Source of the DNA: an uncultured Pseudomonadota bacterium
GTDB taxonomy: Bacteria; Pseudomonadota; Gammaproteobacteria; Burkholderiales; Thiobacillaceae
Direction: 5' to 3'
DNA: 6,152 bases
Assembly (NCBI GenBank): GCA_903918705.1
Contig: CAIXFP010000785.1
Location: forward strand, 1 to 6,152
Below the pieces are notes generated by a model. The model saw only the letters and a program-made list of their open reading frames with translations, searched no databases and was not told the origin of the DNA. This document shows positions 1-5,882 of this stretch, piece by piece (the first letter of the stretch is position 1; every line of letters starts with the position of its first letter). Both the position numbers and the translations under genes were made by a program.

Positions 1-890
1 AACGTGCCGGCGTCATAGGCCAGAAGGCCGGCCACATCGCCCGTGATCGGCCCTGAAACGTCGTGGAAACAGTTCCCCGGCAGGCCGGTCAACAGACAGT
101 TGACTTCGTTGATCGCGGCAAGGCCCGGAGGGGTGTTGTTGCTGTCGTACTTGATCACGTCCCAGGCGGTGGGGTCCACCATGGCATTATTCAAGGTCAG
201 ATACATCAAGCCATCGGTCAGAAAACTTGGCTGCGAAGTATCGCCGTTGGTATGAATCACACCACCCGCATATTCTGTCGTACCCAAAACAGAGCCAGCG
301 GGGGTGCTTCCATTGGGATGGAAATTAAACAAATCTCCAAACGAGAGATTGGTCAGAGCCTGGGTAGTGTTGTTGGTAATCGCATAATGTTGGTCCACTC
401 CTTGTTGCAATTTCCCGTTTTGATCGACGTACTGACCGACATGCGTCCTGATGATCACATCGATGCTGCCGCCGCTGCCCAAGTCCAGCTTGATGGTGGA
501 AGTAGTCGTATCCGTGCCGACGCCGGACAAAGGTGTGACCACCTGCCAGTTGGATCCGGTCTGGTAGCCGGGCACGCCGCTCAGGGTGCCTGCATCCAGG
601 CCCGGCGTAAGAAACGTCGTTGTGCCTGGCATGCCGTCCCAACGCAGAAAAGCGGCGTCGTCTCCGGATAACAAATCCCTGGTTATGTCCGGGCTGGCAA
701 CCGGCGGGATATACCAACTATTCGAGGCACCATAGCTATCGGTGCAGTACTGCTCGCTGACACTCACCGCGGGCCCGACATCGCGTGAGGGATTCAACGC
801 CCTGCATGGGTTGGTAATCGTATCCGCATGGGCGGCGGAGATCGTTGCGAGGGCGAATCCCAGCGCTAACGCAAATTTGGCGAATGACAT
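1..890 (-). CDS. Exported protein of unknown function, 5' part (cut by window edge)
   Basis: The minus-strand frame stays open from the start codon to the window edge, giving 296 residues without a stop. The product starts with a typical Sec signal peptide: MSFAK, a hydrophobic core to about residue 19, then AHA|DT as the probable signal peptidase I site after residue 22. The mature part is rich in Thr, Ser, Gly, Asn and Asp, has few charged stretches and no further membrane segment, and looks like a secreted beta-rich protein. Visible cysteines are at 29 and 49 and a second pair about 260-272 (NEVNC...PGNC), which could form disulfides in the periplasm or outside the cell. I do not recognise a family. 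The ATG at 890 was preferred to the ATG at 896 because AAGGAG (904-899) is 8 bases from the former and only 2 from the latter. A sigma-54-type promoter lies upstream. PEP-CTERM substrates often have this composition and regulation, but the C-terminus that would show a sorting signal is outside the window, so this is only a suggestion. Confidence 0.8.
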   Translation of the reverse strand, partial: MSFAKFALALGFALATISAAHADTITNPCRALNPSRDVGPAVSVSEQYCTDSYGASNSWYIPPVASPDITRDLLSGDDAAFLRWDGMPGTTTFLTPGLDAGTLSGVPGYQTGSNWQVVTPLSGVGTDTTTSTIKLDLGSGGSIDVIIRTHVGQYVDQNGKLQQGVDQHYAITNNTTQALTNLSFGDLFNFHPNGSTPAGSVLGTTEYAGGVIHTNGDTSQPSFLTDGLMYLTLNNAMVDPTAWDVIKYDSNNTPPGLAAINEVNCLLTGLPGNCFHDVSGPITGDVAGLLAYDAGT

Positions 891-898
891 GTTCATCT

Positions 899-904
899 CT
901 CCTT
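899..904 (-). promoter_or_regulatory. Ribosome binding site deciding the start of the exported protein
   Basis: On the minus strand AAGGAG reads from 904 to 899. It is 8 bases before the ATG at 890 and only 2 bases before the in-frame ATG at 896, so it favours the downstream start. Both starts keep the signal peptide. Confidence 0.65.
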
Positions 905-1059
905 CAACTATCTGTAATGGTTGGGAAAACCACATCCCAGCCGCATCATGACAACCACAAGGTGCCCGCGAAGTGCTATGCCGGTTTCATGGCCCATCCA
1001 TCCTCCCGAGATCGATGGCGGGGATTTTCCTGGCCATACGCACTTAATGCACACCACAA

Positions 1060-1075
1060 AGCAATTTTAATGCCA
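1060..1075 (-). promoter_or_regulatory. Possible sigma-54 (RpoN) promoter for the exported protein gene
   Basis: The minus strand reads TGGCATTAAAATTGCT from 1075 to 1060. This matches the -24/-12 consensus TGGCA-N6-TTGCW at every conserved base, with the GG and GC dinucleotides at the required 12-base spacing. Transcription would start near 1049, leaving an untranslated leader of about 160 bases before the ATG at 890. The site is in a non-coding stretch and in the right orientation. Only the sequence match supports it; one such match can arise by chance. Confidence 0.5.
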
Positions 1076-1135
1076 TTCCTGTAACTTACTGATTATCAAC
1101 ATTGTTTCAAATATGCCGCTTTTATTGCATTAAGG

Positions 1136-1203
1136 CCGTGTAAACAAAATCGACACGATTACCGGACAGACCCTAATCCATGGCCGGGCTAAATCCGTGT
1201 AAA
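1136..1203. repeat. Repeated CCGTGTAAA motif, candidate enhancer-binding site
   Basis: CCGTGTAAA occurs at 1136-1144 and again at 1195-1203. The first copy is also the left arm of a perfect inverted repeat, CGTGT (1137-1141) and ACACG (1153-1157), with 11 bases between. Relative to the predicted start near 1049 the inverted repeat lies about 88-108 bases upstream and the second copy about 146-154 upstream. This is the usual range for the binding sites of AAA+ sigma-54 activators. The repeats are seen in the sequence; the role is inferred from position. Confidence 0.35.
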
Positions 1204-1212
1204 TGCCGGAGG

Positions 1213-1235
1213 TTACCTGCCAGACAGGCAGGTAA
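1213..1235. repeat. Perfect 9-bp inverted repeat (hairpin)
   Basis: TTACCTGCC (1213-1221) and GGCAGGTAA (1227-1235) pair perfectly around a 5-base loop AGACA. No T-run follows on either strand, so it is not a classical intrinsic terminator. It sits between the fossil genes and the exported-protein gene and could be a leftover terminator stem, a protein-binding palindrome or an end of a small repeat element. Confidence 0.45.
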
Positions 1236-1518
1236 GCGGACCACGTCCATGCGCATGGGCTCAGCGGTGGCGGCGTAAAAAATTTCGACATACTCTGGCC
1301 ACATCGGCCTTCAGGCGAGCACCGCCACCCTGCCGGGACGGAAAACTCGATGTGTCAAGATTTCCGACATCGAGATCGACATTTCCCTGCGGGCGCCGAC
1401 ATGTGGGGAAAAACACCCATGTGGCTCGCATCCTGGCAGGCAAGCGAGGTATCCCTTGCAGCCGGCCACCTTGGCAGCTGGCCCCTGACTATCCACGGCG
1501 CCCGAGACGGCCAGCGCT
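1236..1518. other. Gene-poor stretch beyond the polyketide synthase remains
   Basis: No convincing gene is seen here on either strand. It follows the last recognisable polyketide synthase piece, so it may hold unrecognisable remains of that gene's end or of the thioesterase gene (TEBC) that often follows in complete cassettes. I looked for the TEBC hot-dog motifs in all three minus-strand frames and did not find them. An imperfect hairpin lies at 1399-1422 (ACATG and GGG pairing with CCCATGT, one bulged base). The stretch 905-1212 to the left is likewise free of genes apart from the regulatory elements listed. Confidence 0.4.
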
Positions 1519-2587
1519 GGACGAGCCGATGAGAGGCAACGGCGCGGTGGGGCCAAAGCCGTGTTTCTTCAGGCATGCGCGGGCGCACCAGAGTCGGGTA
1601 GCGGCGATTTCCAGCGGATCGGCCAGAGATTGCGCCAAAGCAAGGTGGCCGCCGCCGCTCAAATCCGGGCGGCCGCCCGCGCAGGGTGGGCAGTTCACCC
1701 AGTTGGCCGCTCACCACCAGCGAGGCCGGCGTTTTCTCGCTCAGCAGGCGGCGCAGCATGGCCAGGCCCGCATCCGGGGGGATGGGGTCGATGGCCGCGA
1801 GCAGGTGGTCGAAACCGCCGACCTTGTCCGCCAGGGTGGCGTCGAGGTCGGCTTCGCTCAGAGTGACGGCGACCTGGACCGCCGCCGCGTCGCTGACGTT
1901 GGCGCTACGGTAGGCGGCGCGCAGGCCCTGGGCGGCGAAGCGTTCCTGGTTGGCGGAGAGTTTTCCATCCCGCGCCGGGAGCGAGCGGCCCGGCAACAAC
2001 AGGGCGCACCCCGTGGCGCGGGCAAGGTCTGCGGCGAAGCCCTTGCCGCCGCCGGAGACCAGAAGCAGGTCTTCCGGTCCCAGCGGCGCCACGCCCACTT
2101 CACTTGGCGGCAACAGGGCCAGATCGGCTTCCTGACGGCGACATTCTGAAAATCGCGCTTCGCGGTAGCCGACAGCGCGTGCCAGTTCCTCCAGCACGGC
2201 GTCCACGGAGACAGTGGCAGCGAACGAAACCACGGTGGTATCCAGGAACAAAGTCTTGGCCAGGGCGGCGGATTCGCTGCCGCGATCGACCAGGAGGAAG
2301 GGCAGTTTCTCCCGCGCCGCCCTCCGCGCGGCGGCGAGCAGGCGGCTATCGCCGCGCACGGCGGCCAGGGGTAGCTCGGCACGGCGGGCAACCAAGGCGC
2401 GCACCCGTTCCAGCATGTCGCAGGTTCCAGCGCGGTTTTCACCCAACTCGGCCACCTGCGCGGGTTCGACGGCGGCCTGGACCTGGGCGAAACCGAACGG
2501 CCGGGTGTGGCGGTCGTGGAACAGGGCGGCGTGGTCCAGCGGCACGCCCAGGACGTGGGCGGCGGCGAGGGCGGCACCCTGTTTCAT
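1519..2587 (-). pseudogene. pksE: Decayed enediyne-type iterative polyketide synthase (PKSE) remnant
   Basis: Intact PKSE proteins are about 1900 residues (KS-AT-ACP-KR-DH-PPTase) and build a linear polyene. Here an ATG at 2587 is followed at once by an AT end (GVPLDHAALFHDRHTRPF), so the KS and nearly all the AT are gone. Next comes the first half of an ACP, ERVRALVARRAELPLAAV (about 2410-2350), broken off after DSRLL before the serine that carries phosphopantetheine. A KR follows: linker, then PLGPEDLLLVSGGGKG with the NADPH loop (about 2083-2039), ALLLPGRS, and ADKVGGFDHLLAAID. This jumps straight to the KR tail PIPPDAGLAMLRRLL...GELPTL (about 1786-1680), losing the Ser-Tyr-Lys region. The DH is absent. 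After a frame change at about 1660 a PPTase piece appears, GGGHLALA...IAATRLWCARACLKK (1659-1519), with Ala where the Glu of the W...ECLKK motif is expected. The frame stays open from 2587 to past 1664, so a short useless protein could still be made. Family assignment is from remembered motifs; loss of function is clear. Confidence 0.75.
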
Positions 2588-2715
2588 GCGCGCACCGCCG
2601 CCGGCACCGGCCCGGAGCTGGAACGGTTCTGCAGGTGAAGGCCAATGCTGCGCAGGCCACACACCGCGATCAGGGCGATGAACAGTGCGAACACCACCCC
2701 CAGCGCCTGCAGCAC
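2584..2715 (-). pseudogene. unbU: C-terminal scrap of a membrane protein, probably UnbU
   Basis: A 43-codon open stretch bounded upstream by a TAA (2721-2719) encodes one strong membrane segment, LGVVFALFIALIAVCGL, then a short basic tail ending in TGA. The TGA overlaps the pksE ATG in the form ATGA (2587-2584), a normal translational-coupling arrangement, so this is probably a genuine gene end. UnbU in enediyne cassettes is a multi-spanning membrane protein of about 330 residues lying between unbV and pksE, exactly this position. The identification rests on position and hydrophobicity; I cannot recognise the sequence itself. The upstream nine-tenths of the gene would have been lost in the deletion that joins it to the unbV end. 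Confidence 0.5.
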
Positions 2716-2719
2716 GCCT

Positions 2720-3629
2720 TACAACACTGCCGTCACGCCAGCGCAGATCGATCTTGGGCCGGCTGCCAGCGGCCACCTTGCCGAGGCCAAAAAGCAGTTC
2801 CAGGGCGCGCTTGCCGGAGTGGCCGCTGCCGCCATCCACCTGGGCCACCAGGCGGCGGCCATCGGCCAGGGCGGCGGCCGCCTCGGCGCCGACCGCCGGG
2901 CGGCTGCCACCGTGGGCCCAGGCGGGCGCAGATCGAGTTCCAGGGAGGCGCCGCAGTGCGGACAGTCGTTACGGTAGAGGCGGTATTCCACCCACTGATT
3001 GACCATCACGAAATCGAGGTCGCCGTCCACGTCCGCCACGGCGATGCCGCGGGTCACCTGGAGGGCGCCGAAACCCGCCAGTGCCGCAATGTTCTGGAAA
3101 CGGCCGTGGTTGTCGCGAAGATGGCATTCCTGCGGGGCGTATTCGGCGGCGATGTTGGAGACGTGGATGTCCAGGCGGCCGTCGCCGTTGACGTCGCCGA
3201 ACTCCACGGCCATGCCCTTGTAGGAGTCGTGACCGATGCGGAACAAGGGGAAATGGTGAAACCGCCGCACCCCTTCACCTCGAGGAAACGCGGATGGCCC
3301 GGGGTGGAGCGATTGTGCATCAGGCGGTCGGGGCCGAAGTCGTTGGCGTAATAGAGTTCCGGCAACAGGTCGCCGTCCAGGTCGGCCAACGCCACCGCCG
3401 CGCCCATCGAGTAAATCCAGGCATCCATGTGCTCCAGGCTGAGATGCATCTTGCGGATCTGACGCGAGTAGTCGTAGCTTGCCAAGTGCTGCAGCGGCAC
3501 TGGGGTGAAATGGAAGCGCGCGGCCAGCACCTGGCGTTCGCCTTCGCGGATTCCGGACGGCTTGCTGAAGCGATACAGCACAACGAGGATGGCCAGGCCG
3601 GCCAGGCGGGCGGTATTGCGCTTTGGAAA
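2720..3629 (-). pseudogene. unbV: Decayed UnbV gene (FG-GAP repeats plus ASPIC/UnbV domain)
   Basis: UnbV is an exported or membrane-anchored repeat protein of unknown function conserved in enediyne warhead cassettes. The remnant needs three frames. The first piece (about 3629-3270) has a membrane anchor LAGLAILVVLYRF, then AARFHFTPVPL, AWIYSMGAAVALADLDGD and YYANDFGPDRLMHN. A shift at about 3260-3275 leads to FPLFRIGHDSYKGM, EFGDVNGDGRLDIHVSNIAA, QVTRGIAVADVDGDLDF and YRNDCPHCGASL. A second shift at about 2895-2910 leads to the ASPIC/UnbV part, VGAEAAAALADGRR, QVDGGSGHSGKR, FGLGK and LRWRDG, ending at about 2720. DxDGD and DVNGDGRLD are calcium-binding FG-GAP/VCBS loops. Full-length UnbV is roughly 600 residues or more; about 300 codons remain, with stretches missing between QECH and the next repeat and inside the DVDGD loop. 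The CPHC pair and the GGSGHSGKR motif make the assignment firm. The general CRTAC1 family is the only alternative. Confidence 0.8.
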
Positions 3630-3888
3630 GGCGTAGGTGGGGAGTTCTCCATCCGCCGACAGGTCGGGCTGCATCCGGTCGCTGCGGTAGGCGGCGTTGT
3701 CCATGTCCAGCCAGGTCAGTGCCGGACGGGACATGGCCGTGTGTACGTGGGATTGCCGGCGCGCTACGCGCCTTGGCGGCGAAGGTGGCGATGGCAGGGA
3801 CGATGCGCGCCGGGTCGGCCCCTTGAACGAACTACTGGCAGCGATCCAGGCCCTGGTCGAAGGCGCGGGCGACGTAGCTTAACCGCAT
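3630..3888 (-). pseudogene. unbL: Decayed UnbL gene (DUF1702-like), C-terminal pieces
   Basis: From an ATG at 3888 the minus strand reads MRLSYVARAFDQGLDRCQ, then TAG (3834-3832), then FVQGADPARIVPAIATF and AAKARSAPAI. These resemble the RAFDQG...WFV.GAD..RI segment and the FAAKAR segment of UnbL/DUF1702 proteins, with the intervening conserved part deleted. The stop sits where a Trp is usual, so a TGG-to-TAG change is likely. A second piece in another frame (about 3734-3630), ALTWLDMDNAAYRSDRMQ...DGELPTYA, looks like the UnbL C-terminus and runs without a break into the UnbV membrane anchor, so unbL and unbV are now fused by a deletion. Complete UnbL is about 300 residues or more; some 80 codons remain. 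Its function in enediyne clusters is not established. The identification is weaker than for UnbV and pksE but is supported by gene order. Confidence 0.6.
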
Positions 3889-4057
3889 GATTTATTTTCA
3901 TTTATTTATTTTAAGAATAAGCAAGGCGTAAATATGCAAGAATTTTCGACAATCCCGGAAGGGGTCCAGTCCAGGATCGGTCCGACCCCCACCTGCCGTC
4001 ATGCAGCACGCCGTAACCCGCCCGTCCCCGGAATGCGCTAGGCTCCACACCACGTAT
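3889..4057. other. Divergent intergenic region between the fossil cassette and hoxF
   Basis: The left third (about 3889-3945) is very AT-rich, with repeated TTTATTT, in strong contrast to its surroundings. It would have carried the promoter of the old cassette and may carry that of hox. I could not fix convincing -35/-10 boxes or a sigma-54 site in the hox direction. GGGGTC (3961-3966) and GACCCC (3984-3989) could form a weak 6-bp stem with a 17-base loop. No small gene is apparent. Confidence 0.4.
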
Positions 4058-4061
4058 GGAG
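4058..4061 (+). promoter_or_regulatory. Ribosome binding site deciding the hoxF start
   Basis: GGAG lies 6 bases before the ATG at 4068. The earlier in-frame ATG at 4056 overlaps this site and has no purine-rich sequence in front of it, so 4068 is the better start. Confidence 0.65.
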
Positions 4062-4067
4062 AAAGAA

Positions 4068-5882
4068 ATGACCCAAGCGCTGCAAACCATCCTGGACCGG
4101 CATCAAATCAACCCCACCCGTTTGTTGCAGATCCTGCGCGAAGTGCAGGATGCCGAGACCTGGATTTCACCGGAAGCCATTGATTACATCGCCGGGCAGA
4201 TCGGCCTGCCGCGCGCCCAGGTGGACGGCGTGGCCGGCTTCTACAGCTTCCTCTACACCGATGCGCCGTGCCGCTACCGGCTGCTGTTCTCCGACAACAT
4301 CACCGACCGCATGCAGGGCAACATGGACCTGCTGCCCTATCTGTGCGAGAAGCTTTGGGTGGAGCGGGGACGGATCTCCGAGGACAGCCTGGCCTTCGTC
4401 GATACCACCTCCTGCACCGGCCTGTGCGACCAGGGGCCGGGGCTGCTGGTGAACGGCTGGGCAATCCCGCGCATCACCCGCGAACGGCTCGACCGTATCG
4501 CCGAACTGGTGCTCGAACAGACTCCGGTCGAACAATGGCCGCGCGATCTCTTCGAGATCGAGGACAACATCCGCCGCGCCGACATCCTCCTGGACAACCC
4601 CATGGAGCCCGGCGATGCCCTGGTGGCGGCCCTGGCGGTAAGCCCGGAAGACGTTTTGGGCGAGGTCAAGGCCGCCAACCTGCGGGGTCGCGGCGGCGCC
4701 GGCTTCACCACCGCGATGAAGTGGGAAGCCTGTCGCAAGGCGCCCGGCGATCACCGCTACGTGGTATGCAACGCCGACGAGGGCGAGCCCGGCACCTTCA
4801 AGGATCGCGTTTTGCTGACCCGACAGGCCGACCTGGTGTTCGAGGGTATGACAATCTGCGCCTACGCCATCGCGGCCCAGGGTAACAATGTAAAGAATTT
4901 TGAAAGTGTCCGGGGCCTCCTCTACCTGCGCGGCGAGTATCGCCACCTCCTGGAACCACTGAACCAGGTTCTGGAACGGCGCCGTGCCGCCGGGCTGCTG
5001 GGGAAGGATATTCACGGCGTAACAAATTTCGACTTCGACATCGAAATCCACCTGGGCGCCGGGGCCTACGTATGCGGCGAGGAATCGGCGCTGATCGAAT
5101 CCCTGGAGGGCAAGCGCGGCATCCCGCGCAACCGCCCGCCCTATCCGGTGACTCACGGCTATCTGCAGCGCCCCACCACGGTGAACAACGTCGAGACCTT
5201 CTGCGCCGCCGCCCTGATCGCGGCCGGGGGCGCGGAGTGGTACCGCAGCTTCGGCACGGTCAAGTCGGCGGGCACCAAGGTGCTGTCCGTGTCCGGTGAC
5301 TGCGCCCGGCCCGGCATCTACGAATACCCCTTCGGCACCACGGTGCGCCAGGTGCTGGAGGACTGCGGCGCCGAGAACACGCTGGCGATTCAAGTCAGCG
5401 GGCCGTCCGGGGTGTGCATCTCGGTGGACGAGATCGACCGTCGCATCGCCTTCGAGGATCTCGCCACCGCCGGCGCCTTCATGGTGTTCGACCGCAGCCG
5501 CGACATGTTCGCGGTGGCACACAACTTCGCCCACTTCTTCGCCCACGAGAGCTGCGGCTTCTGCACCCCCTGCCGGGTCGGCACCGCCATGCTGCGCGCC
5601 ACCATGGACAAACTGGCCGCCGGCCATGGCACCCTGTACGACCTGGCGGAGATCGAGAAACTGGACCGGGTATTGCACCAGTCCGCCCATTGCGGCCTCG
5701 GCCACACCGCCTGCAACCCCACCCTGGACACGATGAAACGCTTTCGCCCCACTTATGAGCGGCGCTTGAAGTCCCTCGACTTCGAGCCCGCCTTCGACCT
5801 CGACGGGGCGCTCGCCGCCGCCCGCCGCATGACCGGCCGTAACGACGCCGGCGCCCACCTGACCACGGAGGCATCGGAATGA
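4068..5882 (+). CDS. hoxF: HoxF, NADH/FMN-binding diaphorase subunit of NAD-reducing [NiFe] hydrogenase
   Basis: HoxF passes electrons between NAD(H) and the iron-sulfur chain of the cytoplasmic, bidirectional (group 3d) hydrogenase HoxFUYH. The 604-residue product is a fusion of a NuoE-like domain (about 1-155) and a NuoF-like domain (about 160-580), the length of the classical Ralstonia HoxF. Visible NuoF motifs are GRGGAGF (207-213) and CNADEGEPGTFKDR (234-247) for FMN and NADH, GAGAYVCGEES (330-340), and the 4Fe-4S ligands ESCGFCTPC (Cys 496, 499, 502) with Cys 542 in HCGLG. In the NuoE-like part, SCTGLCDQGP keeps Cys 116 and 120, but the first ligand pair reads FSDNITD with no cysteine, so that 2Fe-2S cluster is probably absent, as in some HoxF proteins. 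A 10-residue insertion (about 273-282) precedes GLLYLRGEY. The fusion argues against separate NuoE/NuoF of complex I or FdsG/FdsB of formate dehydrogenase. hoxU follows with a 4-base overlap. The coding frame is intact. Confidence 0.95.
   Translation: MTQALQTILDRHQINPTRLLQILREVQDAETWISPEAIDYIAGQIGLPRAQVDGVAGFYSFLYTDAPCRYRLLFSDNITDRMQGNMDLLPYLCEKLWVERGRISEDSLAFVDTTSCTGLCDQGPGLLVNGWAIPRITRERLDRIAELVLEQTPVEQWPRDLFEIEDNIRRADILLDNPMEPGDALVAALAVSPEDVLGEVKAANLRGRGGAGFTTAMKWEACRKAPGDHRYVVCNADEGEPGTFKDRVLLTRQADLVFEGMTICAYAIAAQGNNVKNFESVRGLLYLRGEYRHLLEPLNQVLERRRAAGLLGKDIHGVTNFDFDIEIHLGAGAYVCGEESALIESLEGKRGIPRNRPPYPVTHGYLQRPTTVNNVETFCAAALIAAGGAEWYRSFGTVKSAGTKVLSVSGDCARPGIYEYPFGTTVRQVLEDCGAENTLAIQVSGPSGVCISVDEIDRRIAFEDLATAGAFMVFDRSRDMFAVAHNFAHFFAHESCGFCTPCRVGTAMLRATMDKLAAGHGTLYDLAEIEKLDRVLHQSAHCGLGHTACNPTLDTMKRFRPTYERRLKSLDFEPAFDLDGALAAARRMTGRNDAGAHLTTEASE
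5867..5871 (+). promoter_or_regulatory. Ribosome binding site of hoxU inside the end of hoxF
   Basis: GGAGG lies 7 bases before the hoxU ATG at 5879, within the last codons of hoxF. Together with the ATGA overlap it indicates coupled translation with independent ribosome recruitment. Confidence 0.7.

Noticed and set aside
63..671. Plus-strand open frame of 202 residues
   Set aside because: It lies opposite the exported-protein gene, which has a signal peptide and ribosome binding site; no family signature in this frame.
891..1049. Cyclic-di-GMP or other riboswitch in the long leader of the exported-protein gene
   Set aside because: The leader is long enough, but none of the conserved core bases of the GEMM class or other common classes could be found.
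1088..1105. IHF-binding site upstream of the sigma-54 promoter
   Set aside because: TATCAACATTGTT resembles WATCAA-N4-TTR but fails in the last three bases; too weak to list.
1261..1500. Remains of the enediyne thioesterase gene (TEBC)
   Set aside because: Expected by gene order, but none of the hot-dog fold motifs could be found in any minus-strand frame.
1352..2149. Plus-strand open frame of 265 residues
   Set aside because: Low-complexity Arg/Gln/Ala composition, no ribosome binding site of note, and antisense to the KR and PPTase pieces.
1355..2848. Single 497-residue minus-strand open frame as one intact gene
   Set aside because: It begins inside the UnbV ASPIC domain, crosses the unbU scrap out of frame, then follows the pksE remnant and ends in unrecognisable sequence. 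It is a chance read-through of three decayed genes in GC-rich DNA.
2104..3351. Plus-strand open frame of 415 residues
   Set aside because: Arg/Pro/Gly-rich translation with no domain; it lies opposite the recognisable UnbV, UnbU and PKSE pieces and is an antisense shadow.
2720..3629. Explaining the UnbV frame changes as mere sequencing errors in a working gene
   Set aside because: Indel errors could explain single shifts but not the missing segments, the unbL nonsense codon, or the loss of most of unbU and pksE next to it.
4167..5858. Minus-strand open frame of 563 residues opposite hoxF
   Set aside because: It is the complement of a conserved, motif-rich hoxF; long antisense frames are usual in genes of this base composition.
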